Assembly: GCA_947493005.1 (NCBI GenBank) | Contig: CANLOY010000001.1 | Coordinates: 620,001 to 684,000 of the forward strand | Direction: 5' to 3' | Length of the DNA stretch: 64,000 nt | DNA from: an uncultured Roseivirga sp. | Lineage (GTDB): Bacteria; Bacteroidota; Bacteroidia; Cytophagales; Cyclobacteriaceae | Shown here: positions 35,708 to 47,500 of the stretch, one piece after another | Position numbering within the stretch: the first letter of the stretch is position 1 | How the letters are laid out: every line of letters begins with the position of its first letter | Notes under the pieces: generated by a model | Told to the model about the DNA's origin: nothing | Seen by the model: the letters and a program-made list of their open reading frames with translations, nothing else | The model's database searches: none | Position numbers and translations under genes: made by a program

Positions 35708-36736
35708 ATGAATCCTTGTATTGTCTATCTGGCTCAAAATACTCCTAAAGACCTTCAGTATGGTAGAGATTCCAGGTCTATGTTGGAAAAAAGTCTTGAA
35801 TTACTTTATAAGAATTATAATGATCAGTTCCTTCATGATATTCTGATTTTTCATGAGGGGGATTTTGCCCAAAGAGATCAGGATGAGGTCAGAGCTGGTC
35901 GGATGGAAATTCAATTTCATAAGATACAATTTGAAATTCCTGATTTTCTGAACCCCAAAGAAATTCCTGAAAAATGGGACGGTCTTTTCGGAATGGGGCA
36001 TAGACACATGATTCGATTCTATTCACTACAGGTTTTTGATATCCTCAAAGAACTTGGTTATGATTGGTTTTTCAGGATGGATGATGACTCATTTATCCAC
36101 TCCAAGATTGATTATAATCTATTCCAATTCATGGAGGATAACAGCTATGAATATGGTTATCGGGTAGATATAAAAGAACCTGAACGAACTTCTTTCGGCT
36201 TTTCTGAAATGATTCTGGCTTACCTGAAAGCAGAGCGGATTAAGCCTCAAAACTTCCTTGAAAACTTTGATGCATCCACCAAAGTCAATAGTGAATACTT
36301 TGGCTTTAAAGGCAGGATCAAAAAGCAAATAGTAGCTTTCATCAATGGACTATCGGAGAAAATCAACCACGACCTGAATAACTGGCCTCCAGCCACTGAG
36401 TGGAATCGCATGGGTTTCTATAATAACTTCTTTATTACCCGTGTTGGTTTCTGGCATCAACCAGAGGTGCAGTCTCTGATTCACCACTTCGACCGAACCG
36501 GTGGAATCTATAAATACCGGTGGAATGACCTGATTTTTCAAACTGCGGTAGTCCAAATATTCCTACCCGAATCAAAAGTGCATAAATTCATTGACTGGAC
36601 TTATGAACATGCAACATTCAAGAATAATAAACTTGATTGGGGCGGCATTTATCCTGGTAAAGGTGATGAAATCAATCCTGCTGTAGAAGCTTTTAGGAAG
36701 GAGTTCGGTAAAGAAAAAATTGAAAATAGTTTCTGA
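35708..36736 (+). CDS. GT15-like (Kre2/Mnt1-type) glycosyltransferase, copy 2
   Basis: A 342-residue paralogue of 9212-10234. Shared blocks are the N-terminal VYLAQNTxKD, FGMGHRHMIRFYSLQ (near 98), WFFRMDDDSFIHSKIDYNLFQFM (near 120-145; residue pattern DDD at the metal site), YEYGYRVD, HFDRTGGIYKYRWNDLIFQTA and KVHKFIDWTYEHATF. The cysteine of the fungal M-C-R-F block is isoleucine here. The insert between 165 and 230 differs from copy 1. Like copy 1 it has no signal anchor. It lies at the right end of the glycan locus and is convergent with the PorP/SprF-OmpA gene. Donor probably GDP-mannose or a relative. Confidence 0.75.
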   Translation: MNPCIVYLAQNTPKDLQYGRDSRSMLEKSLELLYKNYNDQFLHDILIFHEGDFAQRDQDEVRAGRMEIQFHKIQFEIPDFLNPKEIPEKWDGLFGMGHRHMIRFYSLQVFDILKELGYDWFFRMDDDSFIHSKIDYNLFQFMEDNSYEYGYRVDIKEPERTSFGFSEMILAYLKAERIKPQNFLENFDASTKVNSEYFGFKGRIKKQIVAFINGLSEKINHDLNNWPPATEWNRMGFYNNFFITRVGFWHQPEVQSLIHHFDRTGGIYKYRWNDLIFQTAVVQIFLPESKVHKFIDWTYEHATFKNNKLDWGGIYPGKGDEINPAVEAFRKEFGKEKIENSF

Positions 36737-36802
36737 CCTTGTGGTAGGAAGCAAATAACATCATCAAATAAAAGATCCGTTTCTTTCTAATGGTAATTAA
36801 AA

Positions 36803-36831
36803 CACAAGGCCACCTTAAAGGTGGCCTTGTG
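36803..36831. terminator. Strong bidirectional hairpin terminator
   Basis: A near-perfect palindrome, CACAAGGCCACCTT and AAGGTGGCCTTGTG around one central base, lies between the convergent genes ending at 36736 and 36868. The true loop is likely TTAAA. It suits a stop for both strands. Confidence 0.75.
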
Positions 36832-36867
36832 CCTAGTTATTATTAAACCAAAAACAACAACTAGTAA

Positions 36868-38508
36868 CTATTGCTTCATTACTTCCATTTCCACCCTTCT
36901 GTTCAGGGTCCTTCCCTCTGGTGTGGCATTGTCGGCTATCGGATCGGCTATACCATAGCCTTCTGATATGATCCTGCTCTCTGCTATGCCTTTGCTCACT
37001 AAGTAGGTCTTCACAGCCCCTGCCCTGTCTTTCGATAGCTCCAGGTTCCTTGTTGCATTGCCACTGCTGTCTGTATAACCTGACACTTTCAACCTGATTT
37101 CTGGGTTTTCTCTAAGTATAGCAGCCAGCCCGTCTAGTGATTCATAAGAAGCTTCCTTCAATACCGCACTACCAGAGTTAAACTGTACCAGCTTGGTGGC
37201 CATCGTCAAGGCCCTCTTGATCTCTTGTTCCTTCTGCTGAGCCAAGGCCTGTCTTTCTCTTTCCAGCTTCAATCGCTCTATCTCTGCCAGGCGCTCTCGC
37301 TCTGCCTTTTCTTCCGCTGCCTTCTGTGCATCTCTTCGCTTCTGCTCTTCTGCCAATGCGGCTAGTCTGGCTGCTTCTTGCTTGGCCATCTCTTCTGCCT
37401 TGATCTTTGGAAATAGTGCTTCATAAGCTGCCTCTGCTTTTTGGTTCTTCTCTTTCTTCTTGCCCGTGGTCTCCAGACTTCTGAAGTAACATAGTGCCTT
37501 CTCTCTGTCTTCTTCGCTCACCAGATTGGCATCAAATATCCGCTGGTCAATGATTCTGTTCACTACGGCTTCACCTTCTTCCGGACAAGGGTCTTCTGCT
37601 CTGTCCTTCAGCTTGTAGTGCAACCCAAACTCATTGAACCCATCGGCAAGGAATGGGGCATCTTTCTGTCCAAAGTCATAGTTGTAGGTGAACAATAACT
37701 GAGGTAAGACCTGAACCCCTACACCTGCTGATATACCATAGTTGTCTCTGTAGCCTAGCGTGGCCCTGAACTTGTTGCGGAAGTTCAACTCCCCCATCAT
37801 GTCCAGCTCTCCACCTATCGTTTCTCTCAACCGGATACCTGCATAGGGGGTAAGGGTCAAGTCTGGGTTAAGCATAAATTCATATTTTACTCCTCCTATG
37901 AAGTCGGGCACATTGTCGTCATTAATCTGGATATAGGCATCATCAGACAAACTCTCATTGATCAGTGTGGGAATGGCAATGTCAATGCTCAAGGCTTCTC
38001 TTCTGTAGCTGACTGAAAAGTCAAAGCTTAGTGAGCTTCCACTTTGTCCCAAAAGATCAACCAATACATTGTCCACAGGGTTCTCGGGGTTTACCCTTTC
38101 TTCATTTAGGCTGAAAAAGGATAGTCCTACTTGACCGCCTATCGAAAGGCCATCTTTGCCTTCTCCAAAAACCTTGTATCCTACGCCTGCCGATAACTTT
38201 ATCTGACTGGTAAAACCTATGTCTGCTGTGGTAATATTGCCGCTGAAGGCCATACCATTACGCATTGTCGTGTTATAACCCAAGGCAAAATTCTTTGGAG
38301 AACCGACAAGACCCCCAAACTGGTCCCTGTAAATAAGGCTTACATACCGGTTCTCCTGAAATACTGTAGTGGATGGGTAGGCAAGGTTTCCTGAATAATA
38401 GTACTGGTTAAACAGGGGTACTTGCTGTGCTTCTGCTTCTATGGCTGTTAAAGCCAATGTAAAGGCAGCGATAAATATTCTGATTATACTTTTCATTTGC
38501 TTTTGCAT
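36868..38508 (-). CDS. PorP/SprF-type outer-membrane protein fused to OmpA peptidoglycan-binding domain
   Basis: A 546-residue protein of three parts. A signal peptide ends at about EAEAQ (residue 28). Residues 30-320 form a PorP/SprF-type outer-membrane barrel (QVPLFNQYYYSGNLAYP, RDQFGGLVGSPKNFALGYNT, and a closing DFGQKDAPFLADGFNEFGL). A charged coiled coil rich in A-E-E-R-K follows (about 360-430). The C-terminal OmpA domain (about 435-546) has VQFNSGSAVL, VSGYTDSSGN, LSKDRAGAVKTYL and NRRVEM. SprF-like proteins help T9SS export of type B C-terminal-domain adhesins and hold them at the surface. The giant adhesin ends 11 bp upstream of this start, so the two form an operon of adhesin and partner. 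The OmpA part would fix the complex to peptidoglycan. Confidence 0.87.
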   Translation of the reverse strand: MQKQMKSIIRIFIAAFTLALTAIEAEAQQVPLFNQYYYSGNLAYPSTTVFQENRYVSLIYRDQFGGLVGSPKNFALGYNTTMRNGMAFSGNITTADIGFTSQIKLSAGVGYKVFGEGKDGLSIGGQVGLSFFSLNEERVNPENPVDNVLVDLLGQSGSSLSFDFSVSYRREALSIDIAIPTLINESLSDDAYIQINDDNVPDFIGGVKYEFMLNPDLTLTPYAGIRLRETIGGELDMMGELNFRNKFRATLGYRDNYGISAGVGVQVLPQLLFTYNYDFGQKDAPFLADGFNEFGLHYKLKDRAEDPCPEEGEAVVNRIIDQRIFDANLVSEEDREKALCYFRSLETTGKKKEKNQKAEAAYEALFPKIKAEEMAKQEAARLAALAEEQKRRDAQKAAEEKAERERLAEIERLKLERERQALAQQKEQEIKRALTMATKLVQFNSGSAVLKEASYESLDGLAAILRENPEIRLKVSGYTDSSGNATRNLELSKDRAGAVKTYLVSKGIAESRIISEGYGIADPIADNATPEGRTLNRRVEMEVMKQ

Positions 38509-38519
38509 GACTTTAATCT

Positions 38520-41500
38520 TTATCTGTTTCTAATAATGGTTAAGAAGCCTTTGATTGTCCTTGCCGGGGTGGTGGACTGGGCATTGGCAAAAATCACGAT
38601 CTCATAGTAGTAGGTACCGTCTGGTACCGGGTTGTCCTTAAAGGTGCCTCCCCAGTCATTGGTATAGTTTACTTTACTGTAAATCAGCTTACCGCCTTGA
38701 GCAAACACTTTTACCTCATTGAAAGGGTTGTCTGTCAGGTCTTCAATCACCCAGGTCTCATTCACTCCATCGCCATTCGGGGAGAATACGTTCTTCACAT
38801 TACCGCCTGGTACATTGGTGACATAGTCCCTGATTGGTTCTGCTACTACATCTTCAATGGTGATCGTAAAGGTTTGTACAAAGGTCAGTCCCCCTGCATC
38901 GGTCACTTGTACCCTGATGCTTCTGCTGGCTCCATCTTCAAAGTCGATTGCCCCTGCTGTACTTAGGGTATTACCGCTAATGGCAAACTGACCATTATGG
39001 GTATCTCCTTCACCTGCTATCAATGCATAGCTAAACGTATCTCCATTGTCTGGATCAAGGGTCATCAGGTTACCTACTTCCTGCGCATCATCTGATTCGT
39101 CTATTGTGCTATTGGTCAAGCTCAAGGCAAATGGTGATTCATTTACATTGGTTACTTCAATAGTCAGTGTTTTAGCATAAATGCCGCCTGATCCATCATC
39201 GGTTTGTACCCTGATGCTATAGCTTGTCCTGTCTTCAAAGTTGAAGGAGGTGTTGTTTACCTTCAGCTCATTACCTGCTATGATGAAGCTGGCATTGTCA
39301 GCATCTCCTGCACCTGATACCAAACTGTAGGTATGGCTGTCTCCTGCATCGGCATCGGTGGTTGAAAGGTTACCTATTGTGGCATCCAGTGCATTATTCT
39401 CTGCTATGCTGTTAGCACTTAATGCGATGTCAGTAGGAGCATTATTAAAGTCATCATTGACAATCGTGACTGTGGCTCCGTCTGTGATATCTACTCCAAG
39501 ACTGGTACTCAGGTTAGATAGGCGCACTGTCAGTGACTCATCATTCTCGATGATCAGATCATCGGTTGGTGTCACTGTAAAGGTTTGCGTCTCGCCTGCT
39601 GTGCCTGCAAAAGTCAGGGTGTGGCCAGTCACAGCGGTGTAGTCATTATTGGCTACTGTGGCTGTACCGTCTGTTGTGCTTACATCTACCGTGAACCCTC
39701 CTTGTACGGCATTGTCCAGAGTGGCGGTTACAGTGATTGCTCCATCTCCTTCATTGCCACTTATATCGGCAATCGTTATTGCTGCTGCATCATCATTAGT
39801 AATCGTCAAAGTAGCTTCATCGGTAATGACTACTGCTGCTGTTGTGCCTGACAGGTTACTCATCGATACGGTAAGGGTTTCATCAGCTTCCAGCTTCGTA
39901 TCTGCTGTCGAGCTGACTGCAAAGGTCTGGGTCTCTCCATCGGTTCCAGCAAAGGTTAGCGTATGGCCTGACAGTGCGGTGTAGTCCCCGTCTGCTGTTG
40001 TTGCAGTGCCATCTGTTGTATTCACTTCTACTGCGAAACCGCCTGCTATGCTTCCTTCCAGGGTAGCTGTCACTGTAAAGTTTCCACCATCTTCTGACTG
40101 GCTTACATCTTCAATAGTCACCTGGGCATCATTGTTTTCAATGGTGTAGGTGAAAACTGTGTTGGTTCCCAGACCAGCCCCCGATGGGTTAGATAAGGTA
40201 ACCACTACTGTCTCATCTGCTTCTATCAAAGCATCATCGATGATGGCAAGGCTGATATTTTCTGCCACATCTCCGGCAGCAAAAGTCAGGGTGCCACCTG
40301 TCAGTGTATAGTCTGTGCCTGATGTTGCTGTTCCGGTGATCGTATAGTCTACTGTCGCAGTTGATAAACCTGCTTGATCTAACACTACTTCAATAGCACT
40401 GCTAGTCACAGATTCCGAGTTGGATGCGCTGACCGTTGCAAAAGAAACTACTGGTTCATCATCATTTTCTATGGTAACTGTAGCCTGGTCGGTAATCGTC
40501 ACCGTATTATTGGCACCCGTGACCAGATTGCTCATGCTCACCATCAAAGTCTCATTGACTTCCACATTGGTATCAGCAGTTGGAGTGATTGTGAAAGTTT
40601 GTGTCTCTCCAACTGTTCCTGCAAAGGTGATGGTCTGAGCCGTAACGGCTGTGTAGTCAGTTCCTGCCACGGCTGTGCCATCTGCTGTGCTTACATCTAC
40701 TGTAAAACCACCTACTACAAAGGCATCTGAGGTCAGGGTAACGGTGATGTTACCATTGTCTTCATTACCGCTTGCATCGGCAATGGTTACCGTAGCTGTA
40801 CAGCTTTGTGAATCGTTTTCTATCGTCCAATTATGATCATCTATTAAAGACTGACGGGCATCATTTCCAGCACAGTACTGCAAACCTTCTACTCCGAAGC
40901 TCACATCGTTTTGTACCTCTTGTGCTGCCCAGCTGATTAAGATGGCATCGTAGTTGGCGATACTCAAGCCGGTGCCGCTCAACATGCTACCCATATTGGT
41001 AGCCGAAGCAATTTGCCAACGGCTCAAGTCCTGATCAAAAATGGCTACTTCCCTGAACATGCTGGAGAAATTTCTACCGCTGCTCACATCCCAACTGCTG
41101 ATGTCCTGATTGAATGAAGCGGCCCTTCCAAAAGCCCAGGAGAAGTCGGTGATGTTGCTTACATCCCAACCTGAGATGTCTTGATTAAAGGAATCCGCAT
41201 TTTCGAACATTGAGCTGATGTCGGTAATATTCCCCATCTCCCATGCTGAAATATCCTGGTTGAAAGCATCAGCATCCCAGAACATGCGCTCCGTATCGGT
41301 CGCATTCGGGAATCGCCAGGCACCGATGTCCTGATTAAAGACCAGTGCGTCTCTAAACATAGCCGCTAACTCTTCTGCACTGGCCAGGTTCCAGGCACCA
41401 ATGTTCTGATTAAAGGCCCTGGCATCTTCAAACATGGCTTCAAAATCATCTGCTTTGGATACATCCCAATTGCTGATATCACCATTGAAGACATGGGCAT

Positions 41501-44500
41501 CGTTGAACATTTCTTTGAAATTGATGACGTTCGAAACATCCCAACTGTTTAGTCCCTGATTGAAAGCCATTGCATTGTCGAACATCTGACCCATATTTTC
41601 AACCTTGGACACATTCCAGGCATCCAGCGGTTGATTGAAAGCATCTGTATTTCCGAACATGCCAAACATATTTGTCACATTGCCGGTCTCCCATTTGGAT
41701 AGGTCTTGATTAAATACTTTTGCTCCTCCGAACATAGACTGCATAGTAGTGACCTTGCTCACATCCCAGTCCCCAATAGGGCTGTTGAAAGCTGAAGCAG
41801 AGGCAAACATGCCTCGCATATTCACCACATTGCTGGTATTCCAATTACTCAGATCATTATTGAAGCTCCTTGCTCCAGAGAATATTGATCTCATATCCGT
41901 CACCGCAGACACATCCCAATCGCTGATATCTCCATTAAAATCAGAGCCTGAGAACATATCAGACATATTTGTAATGGTAGAAACATCCCAGCCATTAAGG
42001 TTAGGGTTACCGATATTGGCATCGGCAAACATTCTCTCAAATGATGGACCTGATGAAAGGTTCGGAGCATCGGTCGCATTGATGCCAAACTCATCCCTGA
42101 AGAAGGAAGCCTCCATCGATTCCCATACAATATCACCCCACTGTTCCAGGCTCTCAAACCTGAAATAATCAGTCGAGAAATGTGGGAAATCTCCTGTGAT
42201 CTTGACGGTATAAGTACCATCTGCAGCATAGCTGTGTGAAGCATCACTTGTCAAACCAGTCTCAACGCTACCATCTCCCCAGTCTACACTATAGTTATAG
42301 GTAAAGTCTTCTGAGGCGTTGAAAAACACCCTATCGCCACCATTAAAATCACTGGCCTGAACTTCCCATGTAGTAATAAATGGCCTTTGCGCTACGGTCA
42401 AAGTACCGTTGACCAGATTCAGGTTATAATTGGAAGCTGCTCCTCCTGTCAAAGTGATGTCGTAAGTACCAATGGCACTTGTAGCATCGGCTACTGTAGC
42501 AATGGTTGGTTCAGCGATATCACTAGCGATATCTCCATTGGCAAAGCCTTCGTAGCTAATCGTCAGCTCGGGGTTAGCATCTCCTCTGTATTTTGTCTTG
42601 TCATCGGCTGTAGCCGTCAGGTCTTTCTTACCTATGGTCAGGTTAGCTTGTACAAAGGTAATCTGGTAGTCTGCATTGTATAAAGCGTTTTCCAGTGCGT
42701 AGTCTCCAACATCTTCGCCTTCTACCCTGCTGATTCCTCCCATCAATTCATCTCCTGTATTCAATGCACCACTGGTAATGGCATAAGTGAATTGAGGGTC
42801 GTTGTCACCATAGGTTTTGTTTACTGCATTGGCCGTGATCGTAAGGGCATTGGCATTGATGGTAAAAGTACCATTCACCTTGCTGATCTCGTAGTTACCT
42901 GCATCGGCACCATCGGTGAAAGTCATGCTGTAAGTACCTACACTTTCTCCTGCATCTCTGCTTACTGAAACTACATTGTCACTGCCTACAATAGCTCCAT
43001 TGGTTACGGTAAAGGCCAAAGTCGGATCGGTTGCACCTACTCCTTTGCTGGCATCGGTTGCGGTGACTTCTATTGCCCTTTTGTCTATCGTAATCGAGCT
43101 ATGAATTGCCCTGGATTGGTATTCTGCATCTTCAGCCAGAATTACGTCTACTGCAATCGTACCTACATTGCCCAATGTGACTGTTGCACCTGAAATGCTG
43201 GCACTGGTCTGGTCATTGTCGAAACTGTAGGTAATGGCACCCGAACTGTTAGTAGTGGCAGCCAAGTCAAAGTCTGCATCGCCATATACTTTGCTAATGT
43301 CTGCCAGTGAAAGCGTTGGTACTTTCTTGTCTACTGCGCCTACTACTGAGCTCTCGGCTAGTGTACCATCTACTTTGCTGTCATTTGGCGTTACTTCAAA
43401 GCTGATAAACTTACCTGCATCTGCTGCTGTCAGTGTATAGGTAGTAGCTGTAGCTCCTGCTATGGCAGTTTTGTTGGTACCTGCATTATCATCGGCCCTG
43501 TACCATTTGTAGCTGGAGTTGTCGGCATCGTTCTCCGCATCGATAAAGTTGTAGCTACCAGTCAATTGCTCATCGATGGTCGTAGTTCCTGTAACTTCTA
43601 TACCATTTACTGATGGCGCGGTGTTACTGGCTTCTACGGTGATGGTAAACTCCTGGGTTTTGGTCCCTCCGTTTGCATCATCTGCGGTCAGTACAATGAT
43701 ATGGTCTCCTACTTGTCCTGCGGGGTTTCCACTGAGTACGCCTGCTGAAAGTGTTAACCATGCCGGCCCTGTGGTTTTAGTCAGGCTTACTGTGTGTGAG
43801 TTCAGGTCTTCGGTGGTAATGGTGTAGCTGTAGGTTACATTGTCCAGAATGGTAGTAATTGGATCGGATGTAAAGGCTGGTGGTATGTTGGTCACTCCAT
43901 CATCGACTAGTACGGGCCCGAAGAAATCACTTTCTACGGCTGTTCCTGCCTGGTTGCCATCATTCGGGGTTACTTCAAAGCTTACATATTTGTTGTGCTC
44001 TGTTGCCTGGGCTACATAGTCTTCTGAAGTAGCTCCGGAAATCGCTGTTTTATTGGTACCTGTAGCATCATCGGCTCGGTACCACTGGTAGGTAGAACCT
44101 GATTCCGGGTCGTCATTGCCATCTGAATAGCTGTAAGAACCTTCTAGTGGAGCATTTACAACGGTTGACCTGTTAATACTTACTGCACTGGCTACCGGGG
44201 CCACTTGCGCTTCCTTGGTGGTAAAGTTCCAAACGGTCTGGCTGGAAAGCCCTGCTGAGTGATTACCATCTGCGTCTACTAAGGCAGTTGCATCGAAAGT
44301 CACGGTGTAGAACTTACCTTCGAGCAGGTCTGTCGTTGGATCAATAGTAACATTGGTTCCTGAAACGGTTACTGCTGAAGCGCTGATGTTTATGACTATT
44401 GGTGCGCCAGCAGTCGGAGTCAAAATAATATTTCCATTGCCTTTAGTCACTGATTCGCTCATGACAAAGCTGAGGTTATTGCTTACCACAATATCTTTCG

Positions 44501-47500
44501 CCTCATCTGCCGGTACGGTACTTACCAGTGTAGGGATTACTGCTGGTACTACTTCTTTGTAAGCTGTAAATACTTCTGTGCCTGCATCCATGCCATCGTT
44601 TGGTGTAATGGCCAGGGCGATGTACTTACCTTCTTCGCTAGCAGTCAAAGTATAGTTTTGAGCGGTAGCGCCACTAATGGCCGTGCTGTTTGCTCCTGCT
44701 GCATCATCGGCTATATACCATTGGAAGGTGGTACCTGACTCGGCATCAGTGTCGGCATCGGTATAGGTATAACTTCCTGTCAGCTGCTGATTGACTTCAA
44801 GACTGCCTGTTATGTCCTGGGCACTGGCTACCGGAGCTGTATTTGGTTGGGCTTCGGTAGTAAACCTGATGGCATTGACATCGGTTACTCCTGCAAACTT
44901 GGCATCGGTATTGGCGATAAATGACTCTGCTTCTATTAGTAAATAGTAAGTCTCGCTATAGCCTAAATCTGCCGCTGGGTTAATGGTTACCGTAGCTGCA
45001 CTGTAGGTTAAACTGTTGGCTGGGAAGCGTTCTACTTCCGTGCCTGCCCCATTATAGAGTACTACATCGTTTACGGCAGTACCAGTCTCTCCATATACAT
45101 AGGCTTGCACATTTTCGCTGAAGGTCAAAGCTATATTGGAGGTTACCGCTACATCTGTGGCTCCATTGGCTGGTACAAAACTGTCTAGGGTAACTGCATC
45201 TGGTGCTGCAAAGCAATTGCTGGCCTTGCCTTCATCATAAATTTCCCAACTCAATGTGTTTAATAGAAAATCCCTTTGGGTTTCTGAAGCACAGAAGGTA
45301 GCTGGTACATCATAGAGATAGCCTTCTGGCAAACCATCTATAGCAGCCCAGCCTATTAAAGTTTTATCATAGTTTGAGGTGGACAAAGCGGTGCCATCGA
45401 ACATATAGGCCAGTGCTTCGGATTCATCTTCAAGGGCTGGTTTAATATTCCATGCCCCTAAGTTTTGGTCAAACTTGGTAGCATCTTTAAACATCTCATT
45501 AAAACTCAGAGAGGCAGAGACATTCCAACCGGAAATGTCCTGATTAAAAGTTGATGCTCCATTGAACATTTTTGACATGGTAGTCACAGCGGATACATCC
45601 CAACTGGAAATGTTTCCATCAAACACAGAAGCACTACTAAACATTTGCGACATGTTCGTCACATTCGCTACATTCCATGAATTAAGGTCCTGGTTAAAAG
45701 CAAAGGCATTGCTAAGCATAAATTGCATACTGGTTACCTTGCTTACATCCCAAGAATCTATATCCTGATTAAACATTCTGGCGCCAGAGAACATTCTATC
45801 CATGTCTGTAACATTCCCTACTTGCCAACTGGAAATATCAATATTAAAAGCTCTTGCACCCTGGAAAACACTTTCCATATTGGTTACCTTGCTTACATCC
45901 CAATTAGAAATATCCTGATTGAAGATTTCTGCTGAGTTGAACAAATCTTCCATGGTAGTCACATTACTTACATCCCAAGCAGATATATCTTGATTGAAGA
46001 CTTTACAGTCGTCAAATACAGCTGTCATGTCAGTTACGTTGGATACATTCCAGGTAGAAACATTGCCATTAAATGCGCTGGCATTGGCGAACAACTCGTT
46101 CATATTTTGAACTGCACTTACATCCCAACTCGATAAATCCTGATTGATTTGTTTTGCATCCTTAAACATTCCTGACAAAGTGGTCACATTGGCAACGTTC
46201 CAATTTGAAACATCGCCATTAAAGACTTTAGCATTTCTAAACGCTTCACTCATATCAGTGACAGTACTTACATTCCAGGAAGAAAGGTCTGAATTGAATA
46301 AATCAGTACTTGCAAACACTCGGTGAAGGTCTGTCACCTTAGAAAGGTCGGGGGCATCTGTAGCCGAAAGTGAGGTAAGTCTGGTATCTGCAAAAGCCCC
46401 GTTCATGGACTCCCATGATATGTCTCCCCATGCCTTGATATCGGTTACTTTTTCTGCATTGGTAGCATTTCCATCAAAGGAGATTGCTGGAAAAACTCCA
46501 TAAATTTTTATGTCATAGCTTCCAGCCTCTGAGTAAGCATGAGAAATACCTATAGTTTGTCCGCTTTGCAAAAACCCATCTCCCCAATCTATAAAGTAGT
46601 CATAGGTAAAAGAATCAGTTATCGGGATCTCAAATGTTTCATCCGCTCCACTGATGTTTATGGTAAAAACAAAAGGGTTAGAAGTTGGCAGTTCCTCCAA
46701 CACACTTAGTGTAGCTAAACCGGAAGTCTCTTCACAATCTCCTTTGGTGACTTTTACAAAGTATTGGGTACCATCTGCATCTTGAGTAAGGTTGTTGATT
46801 TTTAACTGATTGGTGGTTGCTCCCGTGATTTGGTTATTTGCATTAGGGTCTGGGTTGTCTGATAAAGGAGAACTGATTTCTAAAATAGACAATGATAAAC
46901 TCGTAGCTACATATAATGTGCCGTTAGATTCATAAACGGAGGTAACAACAGGGTCTCCCAACCCTTCACTTTGATTATATGCCATCCACTGACTTTCGCC
47001 CTGTTCTAAAATTGCGACACCTCCTCCACTAGTACCTGCATATACGATTCCATCAGATACATAAACTGAAGTCACTCTATTATTGGGGAAATTATTGTTT
47101 CTTTCAGGAATATGCACATCCCACTGACTGTCACCTGGTTTTAAAATTGCTAAACCTTGATTGGTAGCTGCATACAATGTTTCGTTGGATACGTAGACCG
47201 ATTTTACTACATTATTAGGTAAAGGAATATCTGATGTTGCATTAAATACTTTCCATGCATTTTGACCTGCTTCTAAAACCGCTAAGCCACTTTTTGTACC
47301 TGCATACACCGTTCCATCAGATTCATAAACAGAGTAAACAGTAAGATGTGGAAAATTATTTCCTGTAGTTGTATTATGAAGATCCCAAGTATCTTGACCT
47401 TGTTTTAAAATTGCCAAGCCACGATTGGTGCCTGCATATATAGTTCCGTTAGATTCGTAAACTGAATTAACTAAATCAAAGTGGTTTGGAGTCTCAAGAC

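Noticed and set aside
39358-40638. Several open frames on the + strand opposite the Calx-beta part of the giant gene
   Set aside because: They are mirror frames of a repetitive coding region (low-complexity V/S/T-rich products) and have no family motif or start context.
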